A stretch of DNA of 37,259 nt from JBCCSZ01 sp039199225. Its GTDB lineage: Bacteria > Bacteroidota > Bacteroidia > Chitinophagales > Saprospiraceae. The stretch spans positions 1 through 37,259 of the forward strand of contig JBCCSZ010000025.1 of assembly GCA_039199225.1 (NCBI GenBank), given 5' to 3'. The stretch's first letter is position 1; each line of letters opens with the position of its first letter. The position numbers and the translations under genes were made by a program. The notes under the pieces were generated by a model, which was given only the letters and a program-made list of their open reading frames with translations, was not told the origin of the DNA and did no database searches. Positions 1 to 8,312 of the stretch are shown here, in pieces.

Positions 1-3000
1 ATTCGAATCGTAATCATAATTTACAGTGACACCAGATGGAAAGGTCTGCGTTGTTACATCGCCGTAGTCATTTTTGATGAAATAGGTATGAAAATCAACA
101 CCATCAATCTGTTTTCTCTTGTGGTTCAGTCGACCGTTCGGATCGTAGTAATACCACTCGGATTCAGAAGCGTAGCTGTTGGTCACCGATCGAAGTCGGT
201 TGGTAGCTGACGAGCCAGGACCGTAATAGCTGAATATCCTATATTCCCCCGGCCCAATCCGCAAGCTCATCCGGCCAAGCCTATCGTAATACATATTGTA
301 GGTTTGATTGTTGGCATTGGTCTGCTGGATCATCTCTCCATAGGGATTGTAGTCGTAAGCAAACGTACCAGCATTCTTATCGATCAATTGCGTTTCCAGG
401 CCGTACACATCGTAGGTGCTGGTGGTCATCACCGCTCCGTTGAGTTTACTTTGTGTCATAAGGCCCTGGCTGTTGTAGGTGTAGGTCAGCGTGCCGCCAT
501 TGTCAGTGGCTGTCAACGTGCGTCCGGCAGCATCCGAGACGGTAGAGGAGACCTCGCCGGCAGGGTCGGTCGATTGGGTCGTTAGCTCGCCATTGTTGTA
601 GGTGTAAGCATAGCTGTGGGTACCAAACGGATTGGACTCACTCAAGACGCGGTTGTAGGTATCGTATTGAAGGGTTGTGGTAAAGGTAGATTCCCCTGAT
701 TTGTAGGGCTCTCTGAATGTTTTGAGACGGCCTCTTGCATCGTGCGTCCAACTCTCTATGATGGTTTCGTTTTGAAACGCCTGTGTTTCTACGCGCTTTC
801 TCCGCTTCAACTGATCGAAATAAGTCTTCACATCAGGCTTACCCGGATGGATGATTTTGTGAGAATAGGTCGATCCGTAACTGCTATTTTGATCCCAATC
901 GTAGACTTGCGTAATCTGGTAGCCTTCGGGAGGAGTTGTCTGTATTTGCCTGCCGAAAGCATCGTATTGATAACTGGTGGTTAAGCCATTTGCCTTTGTC
1001 AAAGACAGGGGTTTGCCCCAGCGGGGATCGTAGGAAACTGTTCTAGTTTGCCCCAAAGCATCCGTCGTGAGTACGCGAAAGCGTCCTTTATTATCGTATT
1101 CGTTGGTGGTGTTTCTGTCAACGACCCCATTGGCGGATAGGCGCTTGGTTTCTGGATTGCCGTACTTATCGTAGGTGTAATCCGTTGTCAGGCTCTTGCT
1201 TTGTCCGTCGAATAATATCTGTTGGGTCATCTGACGCTTGTTGTTGTAGCTGAGGGTCGTTGTTTGGCTGTGGGCCAATTGGCCGTTGCGCTGCCGCACA
1301 GTTGTCACGCTGGTCGGGAGACTTGGGATTGGCGAGCCATACTGACCAAAAGTCGAATTGATGGTGGTGCGTTCCACATCATTGATATTGGTATCCTCGA
1401 TGGTGATATTCCCATAATTGTCGTAAGTATAGTCGATATTCACAAATTGGCCTTCCAAGTACTTATCCTCTCTGCTGTTGGTGACCCTATGCCAATATCC
1501 ATTGGAAGGTTTGGAGACCATTTCATTAGTGAGGGTGACTTCATTGAATAGGAAATTTGATGAGTGTACATACTTTTTTGTCTTTTTGGGCAAGAGTACG
1601 TAGTAGTCGGTTGATATTTCTTTTTCCACAACTGTCCGCACATCATTGGTGTAGTCGATGCTTGTTACTTTTTCAAAACCAATTATTCCCTTGCCTTCCT
1701 TGTGGTAGCGGGCCTTTTCGTATTTGAACTCCTGGGTCATAAATCCACCAATTCCGTTGCTTTTGCTCACTCTGTAAATCAAGTGCATGGGCAGTTGTAC
1801 GTTGATCAAGGGTGGGCCGTTGGTAGTGCCTTTGCTGTAAAAACCTCCACTGGTTTGGTTCATGCGTCGATACTGAAAATCCATGCGGTTGAGCATCCCA
1901 TCGACCACACTTTCGAGCAATAGCTCCTGCCCTTCCTTTCGAAAATAAATGCCTTTAAAGGGATCCGTAAAACTACCGCGATTGACCAAGTCGGCCCGGC
2001 CATCACCATTCAAATCTGAGGCTACGATTGGCACAAACCCCAGCCAGTCATTGTAAGCATGGGTCTGATAATGAAAAGCATCCCCCCTGCTGTAGTACAT
2101 GCCAAGGGTCGCATTTGTCGAACCGTTGTTCCAACCGTGCATAATATCCATCCGACCATCGCCATTAAAATCTGCAATCGCCAATTTATCATCACTGTAC
2201 TGACCGCTGATGGTTGGTCTTTGAATAAATGAAAAAGGCGTTTCCAAGAAAGTATCACCCGTAGAAATGGCCTTATGCCAGGCAGCATTGTTGTCCGTTT
2301 GGCTCAGGCGAACCAGCAAGTCGGTTTTGCGATCGCCATTGAAATCCCCTAGGTATATGCGGTGCCATTTGGTGGGAAAGCCGGCCCCGTATATTTCATT
2401 GGAATGCAGCACTCCATTGTTCAAAGTAAAAGTGTGAATGACAGTAGAGGCATCTTTGATGCGCATGAGTTCTTGCTTGCCATCTCCATCAAAATCCAAC
2501 ACATAGATGGCATCCGCCGAAGACCAGGTGGTGGCATTGCCCATCCCCACAATTTCTTGATTGAAAATGCCTTTACTTGGATAACTGACAAAAGCTTTGT
2601 AGTCATTTCCATTACTCAAAAGGAGAATGTAATCGCTGGCGCCATCTCCATCGAAATCGCCTGGGTAAAAATAATTCCATTCATCGCTGATGATGTCAAA
2701 GCCAGGAGGCGTCGCATAAGTATGTTCAACAAAATCGACCGTAGGACTCTCAATGCTTTCATAAAAGCGAATCTGTTGGAGCTTCTGCCAATTCTGTGAT
2801 CCATCCACCTGTACTTTCAAAGTGATGATGTCATCTCGTCCATTGCCTGTGTAATCAGACGCCATGAAGCTGTACGTATTTGGTCGGTTGAAGCCATTGA
2901 CCACTTTAAATTCTGGTGGTAGATTGGTGTAATAGCTGAGATTGTAATTCGCATTGGTCGCCGTACGCTTGTACAGGCGCATCGCTGTGTTGTACTTTAC

Positions 3001-4125
3001 CCCATCGTCGTAGGCATACGTAGCAGCCAAGAGATCGGAATAACCATCTCCATCGAAATCGCCAGTGAAAAGGTCCTCTGATGCATTGGTCGAGATCGAA
3101 AAGGAATTTGTACTCAAAGCGTTGGGAACGTCACCGTACTTGAAGACTGTTTCGTTGAGGCTCGATCCATTGCTTCCCTTTTCGACCAGCTTGTTGAGAA
3201 AGGAGTTGATGTCGTCAAAGCTGTAAGTGAATGCATAGGTCTTATAAGCTTGAGCAGATTCTGTTGTGATGACGATCTTATCCAGCAAATACCAACTAAC
3301 GACAGGCGTGTTGGCCTCGTAGGTCGTCGTTCGATCTCTGCGAACTTTGTAGTGAAATTTGAGCCGGTTGAAGGGCGCTGTCCCGGCAATGTCATTCCCC
3401 GTGTAAAGAATTTCATCGATCCGGTGGTCATTGTTTAGGTTGGTGTATTTGAATTCGATGTAATTACCGCTCTTGTCAATAATTTTGTTGACACGCCAAA
3501 ATAAGACTTCATTGCCAGCGGCATTGAGAAAGCGCGAATCTGCCGTACGACCGTATTCCATCACAATCCCGTCTTTGCTCTCTACTTCAAACCATTGCGG
3601 GCTGCCACCCATCGAACCGTGAGAGGTGATCGTCGAGAAGTTTTCCGCTTCCGCCCGATAGGTTGCATTGTTGCCGCCGTAAGGGCCACTGCGCCACACC
3701 AGCCGCACGCCATCAATGAAAAAACGATCCCCATAAGACAAGTCAACCGGCTTCTTTTTGCCATCGAAGAAAAAGCTTTGACTCCCCCGCGTAATGGTCG
3801 ACAAGCCCATCAGGTTCCATCCTTGGCCCAGCATTCCACCTTTGGATAAGGAACTGTAGGCCAGACTGATTTTAGGGCTCATCCCCTTGGAGCCTGGCGG
3901 AACTGAAATTGGAACGGTGTAGGAAAGGGCGCCGCTTTGCGAAGTAGACTCCTGACCGGGTGTCACCCCTACGGCAAGATTTGTATTGATGGTTTTGTTG
4001 GCAAGCGTCGCTTGCGTATTGAGGGAAGTATAGTTGACACTTTGCCCCCAGAGCGGGCCGTGCATCAAAGAAAATAGGAAGGCTGCCAAAAGCAAACCGA
4101 CTCCTTTTTGTGGATTAGTATTCAT
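1..4125 (-). CDS. Partial SpvB/TcB-like RHS (YD-repeat) secreted protein with FG-GAP repeats
   Basis: The minus-strand frame is open from the ATG at 4125-4123 to the left edge (1375 codons, no stop), so the C-terminus is outside the window. Residues 1-27 form a signal peptide ending in LWG before Gln28. About residues 30-330 resemble the SpvB/TcB N-terminal region (for example VPPGSKGMSPKISLAYSS). About residues 355-715 carry seven calcium-loop FG-GAP/VCBS repeats such as DFDGDGYSD and DLNGDGRAD. A TcdB-middle-like stretch follows (NRMDFQYRRM, GKGIIGFEKV). YD repeats such as YDKYGNPE and YDAFGRQ run from about residue 895 to the edge. Known RHS/TcB proteins form hollow shells that encapsulate a variable C-terminal toxin or effector. 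Whether this one ends in a toxin cannot be seen. It is the second gene of an operon, 26 bases behind the gene at 4152-4715. The family call is firm and the toxin role is inference. Confidence 0.9.
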   Translation of the reverse strand, partial: MNTNPQKGVGLLLAAFLFSLMHGPLWGQSVNYTSLNTQATLANKTINTNLAVGVTPGQESTSQSGALSYTVPISVPPGSKGMSPKISLAYSSLSKGGMLGQGWNLMGLSTITRGSQSFFFDGKKKPVDLSYGDRFFIDGVRLVWRSGPYGGNNATYRAEAENFSTITSHGSMGGSPQWFEVESKDGIVMEYGRTADSRFLNAAGNEVLFWRVNKIIDKSGNYIEFKYTNLNNDHRIDEILYTGNDIAGTAPFNRLKFHYKVRRDRTTTYEANTPVVSWYLLDKIVITTESAQAYKTYAFTYSFDDINSFLNKLVEKGSNGSSLNETVFKYGDVPNALSTNSFSISTNASEDLFTGDFDGDGYSDLLAATYAYDDGVKYNTAMRLYKRTATNANYNLSYYTNLPPEFKVVNGFNRPNTYSFMASDYTGNGRDDIITLKVQVDGSQNWQKLQQIRFYESIESPTVDFVEHTYATPPGFDIISDEWNYFYPGDFDGDGASDYILLLSNGNDYKAFVSYPSKGIFNQEIVGMGNATTWSSADAIYVLDFDGDGKQELMRIKDASTVIHTFTLNNGVLHSNEIYGAGFPTKWHRIYLGDFNGDRKTDLLVRLSQTDNNAAWHKAISTGDTFLETPFSFIQRPTISGQYSDDKLAIADFNGDGRMDIMHGWNNGSTNATLGMYYSRGDAFHYQTHAYNDWLGFVPIVASDLNGDGRADLVNRGSFTDPFKGIYFRKEGQELLLESVVDGMLNRMDFQYRRMNQTSGGFYSKGTTNGPPLINVQLPMHLIYRVSKSNGIGGFMTQEFKYEKARYHKEGKGIIGFEKVTSIDYTNDVRTVVEKEISTDYYVLLPKKTKKYVHSSNFLFNEVTLTNEMVSKPSNGYWHRVTNSREDKYLEGQFVNIDYTYDNYGNITIEDTNINDVERTTINSTFGQYGSPIPSLPTSVTTVRQRNGQLAHSQTTTLSYNNKRQMTQQILFDGQSKSLTTDYTYDKYGNPETKRLSANGVVDRNTTNEYDNKGRFRVLTTDALGQTRTVSYDPRWGKPLSLTKANGLTTSYQYDAFGRQIQTTPPEGYQITQVYDWDQNSSYGSTYSHKIIHPGKPDVKTYFDQLKRRKRVETQAFQNETIIESWTHDARGRLKTFREPYKSGESTFTTTLQYDTYNRVLSESNPFGTHSYAYTYNNGELTTQSTDPAGEVSSTVSDAAGRTLTATDNGGTLTYTYNSQGLMTQSKLNGAVMTTSTYDVYGLETQLIDKNAGTFAYDYNPYGEMIQQTNANNQTYNMYYDRLGRMSLRIGPGEYRIFSYYGPGSSATNRLRSVTNSYASESEWYYYDPNGRLNHKRKQIDGVDFHTYFIKNDYGDVTTQTFPSGVTVNYDYDSN

Positions 4126-4151
4126 ATTTACTTTAGTTTTTCGTGAAACAA

Positions 4152-4715
4152 TCATTTTGAGGCAGCTTTCACCAATAATGCTACCCGACGTTCCTGGCCA
4201 TGTACCAGCGTGACCATGTAGGTCCCTGGTGGATAGCCCGATAAGCCAAAATGCTGTCCATTACCCAGTTTTTGTTGAAAGAGCACTTCCCCTTTTTGAC
4301 TGACCACAGAAACCGTCGATGCTGGGTCCAAATCCTTTCCCTGGATAGAAAAGGCTTCCACCGTCGGATTGGGGAAAACAATCATGTCGGAGAGATTTTG
4401 AAAGTTGGAATGACTGGAAATCCTTGAATTCAATTGTTCTTTTTCAGCGGCTGACAATTCAAGTGCTTTCGGATGAGCCAGCAGCTTTTCCAATTGCTCA
4501 ATTTCTGTTTCCAGCATCTTTTCTAAGTCCACTTGTGGCGCCATTTCTGTCAGTTCGCCCGAAGTCTTATACTTTGTTTTGATGACGCCCCAACAGAAGT
4601 AGCGCTTGATTCGATTGCCTGCGTTGTCGTAATCAAAACTGATTCCGCAGGGTTGTGCCTGGCCGCTTCCAAGTACCAAAAGCAGCAGGGCAAACAATAA
4701 AAAAGGTTTTCGCAT
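4152..4715 (-). CDS. Small T9SS-sorted protein with one YD repeat, upstream of the RHS gene
   Basis: This 187-residue protein has a signal peptide (residues 1-20, cleavage GQA/Q). Residues 27-38 are a lone RHS-type YD repeat (FDYDNAGNRIKR), followed by Cys41. About residues 60-105 are charged and probably helical (EKMLETEIEQLEKLLAH). Residues 111-187 look like a type IX secretion C-terminal sorting domain: it opens with MIVFPNP, has the GxY-like element PPGTYMV, and ends in a basic beta-rich tail. It should therefore be exported and anchored or released at the outer membrane. The gene lies directly upstream of the giant RHS gene on the same strand. A single YD repeat cannot form an RHS shell, so it may be a companion or remnant of the RHS protein. 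Its exact function is unknown. Confidence 0.8.
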   Translation of the reverse strand: MRKPFLLFALLLLVLGSGQAQPCGISFDYDNAGNRIKRYFCWGVIKTKYKTSGELTEMAPQVDLEKMLETEIEQLEKLLAHPKALELSAAEKEQLNSRISSHSNFQNLSDMIVFPNPTVEAFSIQGKDLDPASTVSVVSQKGEVLFQQKLGNGQHFGLSGYPPGTYMVTLVHGQERRVALLVKAASK

Positions 4716-5103
4716 ACAATTTATATTTTAGATGTTAAAAATCAGAGGGGTATGCCTGGGTCAGCACAACGCGAGTCATCTCGGATGCGTACAAGCACAA
4801 AGCAACAGAAGCACACCCAATGGTTGCAATCCATCCAGTGGCTTAAGTGTAGGTTGTGTTTAGAGGAAAGATGGGAATCGAGAAGGAGGCTATCTTCCAC
4901 TCTTTAAGTCATTTGCTAACGGAAAAAACACCAAGAGTCCATCCATATGGAATAGACCATGATTTTGCGGTAAATTTTCTCTCGGTACTTAATGAGTGAG
5001 GCTAAAAAAATAGGCGTGATTTGCTTTTTGATTAGCCGCTTGATTTAAAAACATACATTGATACCCATTTTAGGAAAAGGTAACAGGCAGGAGAACAATT
5101 ATT
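4716..5103. other. Intergenic region with no gene recognised
   Basis: About 390 bases separate the stop of the ABC ATPase gene from the start of the T9SS/YD-repeat gene. Both genes are on the minus strand, so the promoter of the RHS operon should lie here. I searched for the Bacteroidetes -7 element (TAnnTTTG on the minus strand) and found no good match. The bases just before the start at 4715 are A/T-rich, as is usual for leaders in this phylum. No hairpin terminator or RNA gene was recognised. Confidence 0.4.
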
Positions 5104-5721
5104 TTATTTGTAATCTAAAATACGCAACTGCTCATCGCAAAAACCATAATCGACCTTCATGTTGGAAGCAACGATGAGCAATCTATCGGCCCGAAATTGT
5201 TGGATCAAGTCGAGATACCATTGCATACCCTGTTCGTCTAGGTTGGTGGTGGGTTCGTCCAACAGCAGCAGAGGGCTGTCCGAACAGATGGCCAAAGCCA
5301 GTTTCAGGCGTTGCTTCATCCCGCTGGAAAAAAAGCGAATTTCTTTGTTGCGTGCCTTTTTGAGATTCATCAGCTCGATCAAAGCGGCCGGACTCAGCCC
5401 CTCGGCAAAGGGCTTGAATTTTTGGTGAAATACCAGGGCTTCTTTTAGGCTGAATTCTTCGATTAGATCGATGTAGGGGGCAGCGTAGCTCACTTGGCGA
5501 TAAACCAGATCGGGCGCCAGCTCGCTCTGTTGATGGCGAAACTTGATGTCTCCCTTGGAAGGTGTCAGGTGACCGGAAAGAATTTTCAACAAGGTAGACT
5601 TGCCAGAACCGTTGGGTCCCAGAATGGCGTAGGACCGGCCAGCTTGGAAGGAATAATCAATGGACTTGAAGATCCACTCGAACTTGTAGCGTTTAGAAAC
5701 TTTACTTAAAGTGATTTCCAT
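5104..5721 (-). CDS. Orphan ABC transporter ATP-binding protein
   Basis: This 205-residue ABC ATPase has all the core motifs: Walker A GPNGSGKST (residues 35-43), a signature motif degenerated to FSSGMKQR (131-138) and Walker B LLLLDEP (151-157). The domain is complete but compact, and no permease gene is adjacent. Its first 20 bases overlap the end of lpxA, which suggests translational coupling with the lipid A genes. Many Bacteroidetes carry a similar small ATPase beside lpxA. It could energise an unlinked membrane partner, for example in envelope or lipid transport. The ATPase assignment is secure, but the substrate cannot be inferred from sequence. Confidence 0.9.
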   Translation of the reverse strand: MEITLSKVSKRYKFEWIFKSIDYSFQAGRSYAILGPNGSGKSTLLKILSGHLTPSKGDIKFRHQQSELAPDLVYRQVSYAAPYIDLIEEFSLKEALVFHQKFKPFAEGLSPAALIELMNLKKARNKEIRFFSSGMKQRLKLALAICSDSPLLLLDEPTTNLDEQGMQWYLDLIQQFRADRLLIVASNMKVDYGFCDEQLRILDYK

Positions 5722-6532
5722 TCCCGTTGTATGAAGAAACCCCGTGACTGTTGGGGTTGCGCAGGCCGCGGATGATGCCTCGATTGGCGCCGCGAATAAA
5801 GTCGAGAATCTTATCCCTTTCAGGCGTCACGTTCATCGTCTGTTCAATCTTTTCGACGGCCTGTGTCGTATTGTAGCCCTTGATATAAAGGATACGATAT
5901 ATGTCTTGAATATTGTGGATTTGTTCGCTGGAAAAACCTCGGCGACGCAGACCGATGGAATTAACGCCTGCATAGGCCAGGGGCTCGCGGGCAGCCTTCA
6001 CGAAAGGAGGAATATCCTTTCGGACCAACGACCCACCGCCAACAAATACATGATCGCCGATGCGTACAAACTGATGAATGGCTGTCAAACCACCGACCAC
6101 CACCTTCGGACCCACCTCGATGTGGCCAGCTAGGGTTACGCTATTGGCCAGCACGACGTTTTCGTGGATGATGCAGTCGTGTGCAATGTGGCAGTAAGCC
6201 ATGATCAAGCAATTGTTGCCGATAACTGTTTCATAATTGGCCTTGGTACCGCGGTTAATGGTGCAGTACTCGCGAATCGTTACATTGTCTCCGATGAGCA
6301 ATTTTGATTCTTCACCTTTGAATTTGAGGTCTTGAGGAATTGAACCGATGATGGCCCCAGGAAAAATCTTACAATTTTTTCCCATCCGTACTCCGTTGAG
6401 AATACAGGCGTTTGGACCGATGTCTGTTCCGTCACCAATTTCAACATCTTCTTCGATGGTAACAAACGGCCCAATTTTTACATTTTCCCCAATTTTTGCA
6501 GATGGGTGGATATTCCTGAGTGCGTGATTCAT
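5702..6532 (-). CDS. lpxA: Acyl-ACP--UDP-N-acetylglucosamine O-acyltransferase
   Basis: LpxA transfers a 3-hydroxyacyl chain from acyl-ACP to the 3-OH of UDP-GlcNAc, the first step of lipid A synthesis, in the cytoplasm. The 276-residue protein shows the left-handed beta-helix hexapeptide pattern across residues 8-190 (IGENVKIG, IGDGTDIG, IGDNVTIR). The catalytic segment AYCHIAHDC is present, and His118 corresponds to the E. coli catalytic His125. The length is close to the usual 260 or so residues. It lies 7 bases after lpxC/fabZ and its end overlaps the ABC ATPase gene, so the three genes probably form one operon transcribed from upstream of 7928. Confidence 0.97.
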   Translation of the reverse strand: MNHALRNIHPSAKIGENVKIGPFVTIEEDVEIGDGTDIGPNACILNGVRMGKNCKIFPGAIIGSIPQDLKFKGEESKLLIGDNVTIREYCTINRGTKANYETVIGNNCLIMAYCHIAHDCIIHENVVLANSVTLAGHIEVGPKVVVGGLTAIHQFVRIGDHVFVGGGSLVRKDIPPFVKAAREPLAYAGVNSIGLRRRGFSSEQIHNIQDIYRILYIKGYNTTQAVEKIEQTMNVTPERDKILDFIRGANRGIIRGLRNPNSHGVSSYNGNGNHFK

Positions 6533-6539
6533 TGTTAAA

Positions 6540-7928
6540 TTAGGTGCGTCTAATGATTTGCGCAGTCAACTCGCCTTCGGAGACAATCTTATTGCCAACA
6601 TAGGCAGTTCCCTGCATTTGAACGACCCCTCTTCTGATTGGGCCTAAAAGTTCCATTTTCAAGATGAGCGTATCGCCCGGTACAACTTTATTTTTGAACT
6701 TGCAGTTATCGATCTTCAGGAAATAGGTGTCCCAGTTTTCAGGGTCTTCGACAGTAGACAATGCAAGTATACCTCCCGTTTGTGCGAGAGCCTCCATTTG
6801 TAGAACGCCAGGAAAGACCGGATTATTGGGGAAATGCCCCTGAAAGAATTGTTCGTTGAACGTCACATTCTTGATTCCGACAACATGCGTATCCGAAAGT
6901 TCGATGATTTTATCAACCAACACAAAGGGATACCGGTGTGGCAGCAGCTTCAAAATATCGGTGATGTTGCGCAGGGGCTCCTTTTCCGGTTCGTACTTAG
7001 GCTTTCCCTTCAGCTTGCGCTGCTCCTGGTATTGTTTCTTCAAAATCTTTGCAAATTCTACGTTTGCCGTATGGCCAGGCTTGGTCGCTACAATTTTACC
7101 TTTGATGGGCTTACCGACCAGAGCCAGGTCTCCCACAATGTCCAGCAATTTGTGGCGAGCGACTTCATTTTCAAATCTCAAATCCAAGGTATTGAGGATG
7201 CCCTCCTTATCGATCTTGACGCTTGGTCGGTTGAGACGCTTGGCCAATTGGTCCAATTCTTCCTGGTTCATTAGGCGGTCAACAATAACAATCGCATTGC
7301 TCAAGTCTCCCCCCTTGATGAGGTTGTCGTTCAGCAATTGTTCCAATTCGTGTAGAAAAACGAAAGTCCGACAAGGAGCGATTTGCGAAGCGTATTGCCG
7401 CATATCCTCCAACGAAGCATATTGATGCCCCAAAACAGGGGAATTAAAGTCAATTAAGGTGGTCACTTGAAATTCTTCGGAAGGAAGGGCCAATAATTCC
7501 GCCCCGGTTTTCTCGTCTCTGTAGGAAATAGGCTCGATGATCTCCAAATAGTCTCGCTCTGCATCCTGCGCTTCTACACCAACAGATTCCAACCCCTGCA
7601 CAAATTCTAGCGCACTGCCGTCCATGATAGGCGTTTCCGGGCCATTGATCTCAATGAGAACATTGTCCACACTCAATCCCATTAAGGCCGAAAGTGTATG
7701 CTCAATCGTACTTACCTGCGCCTCTCCGCTTCTAATGGTTGTTCCACGTTGGGTTGAAATAACCCGACTTACGTCCGCGCTGATGATGGGCGCAGTCTCC
7801 AAATCTATCCGTTGAAACTTGAAGCCATGATTGACCGGGGCTGGCTTAAAAGTCATGGTCACTTCCTTACCGGTATGTAGGCCAACACCTTTGATCGTCA
7901 GGGGTTCTTTGATAGTATGTTGCTTCAT
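6540..7928 (-). CDS. lpxC/fabZ: Bifunctional LpxC deacetylase / FabZ 3-hydroxyacyl-ACP dehydratase
   Basis: This 462-residue fusion is characteristic of Bacteroidetes. Residues 1-305 are LpxC, the zinc hydrolase that deacetylates UDP-3-O-acyl-GlcNAc and commits it to lipid A. Its zinc ligands are visible as His77 (IEHTLSAL), His259 and Asp263 (RHKLLDIVGD), with the catalytic His286 in KPGHTAN. Residues 320-462 are FabZ, which dehydrates 3-hydroxyacyl-ACP in fatty acid synthesis, with LLPHRYPF, catalytic His365 in GHFPNNP and Glu379 in VLQMEALAQ. The fusion ties the two competing users of 3-hydroxyacyl-ACP together. It is the first gene of the lipid A operon, and a good -7 promoter element lies 28 bases upstream of its start. 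Confidence 0.97.
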   Translation of the reverse strand: MKQHTIKEPLTIKGVGLHTGKEVTMTFKPAPVNHGFKFQRIDLETAPIISADVSRVISTQRGTTIRSGEAQVSTIEHTLSALMGLSVDNVLIEINGPETPIMDGSALEFVQGLESVGVEAQDAERDYLEIIEPISYRDEKTGAELLALPSEEFQVTTLIDFNSPVLGHQYASLEDMRQYASQIAPCRTFVFLHELEQLLNDNLIKGGDLSNAIVIVDRLMNQEELDQLAKRLNRPSVKIDKEGILNTLDLRFENEVARHKLLDIVGDLALVGKPIKGKIVATKPGHTANVEFAKILKKQYQEQRKLKGKPKYEPEKEPLRNITDILKLLPHRYPFVLVDKIIELSDTHVVGIKNVTFNEQFFQGHFPNNPVFPGVLQMEALAQTGGILALSTVEDPENWDTYFLKIDNCKFKNKVVPGDTLILKMELLGPIRRGVVQMQGTAYVGNKIVSEGELTAQIIRRT

Positions 7929-8312
7929 AAACTGTAATCTCCCACAAAAATTTGAGCAAAGATACGCCTATATGCCAAACTATTGAATTTTTGCAATAAG
8001 AATTCTGAACTTCTACATCCACTCAGTAAAGTATCAGAAATTCCTGGCTCAGTATAAACGCGGCTTAATTTTAGCGAATATCCTCCCCAGATGCTCCTTC
8101 AATAGTCGAAATTTACCTAAATTAACCTAATCTTGCGTTATACAGGAAAGAAGGAAGGAAGCTTTTGGAAGGAACACCGACCAAAAGAAAGTATCAGGCC
8201 AATTGCTCAGAGACGATTCACAGCTTAGACAAAAAACCACTTCTTTAGATACTCATACCTTCTGATATTGCCTCGACGCTCATCGATTAGAAAGCTTATG
8301 TCTCTATCCATT
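7929..8312. other. Divergent intergenic region between lpxC/fabZ and the first sugar-oxidation gene
   Basis: This region of about 380 bases holds the start regions of two divergent transcription units. The minus-strand side has a good -7 element for lpxC/fabZ at 7957-7964. On the plus side the best match is a one-mismatch TAATCTTG at 8128-8135 without a -33 TTTG, too weak to call. A short purine-rich run of GGAA units lies at about 8150-8162. No small gene is convincing here. Confidence 0.4.
7957..7964 (-). promoter_or_regulatory. Candidate -7 promoter element for the lipid A operon
   Basis: On the minus strand this reads TATCTTTG, a perfect match to the Bacteroidetes sigma-A -7 consensus TAnnTTTG. 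It lies 28 bases upstream of the lpxC/fabZ ATG, which leaves a leader of about 20 bases. The expected -33 TTTG is not present at the usual 19-base spacing, so the call is tentative. Confidence 0.45.

Noticed and set aside
2362..2799. 145-residue plus-strand frame inside the RHS gene
   Set aside because: The minus frame is continuous with FG-GAP repeats through this region; the plus frame is a shadow.
8145..8165. Short GGAA-rich run that looks like a microsatellite
   Set aside because: It has too few units to be a real tandem repeat and no sign of a functional role.
8268..8312. TTG-initiated N-terminal extension of the first dehydrogenase fusion
   Set aside because: The extension adds only an unlikely basic stretch; ATG starts at 8298, 8313 or 8388 fit a lipoprotein signal better.
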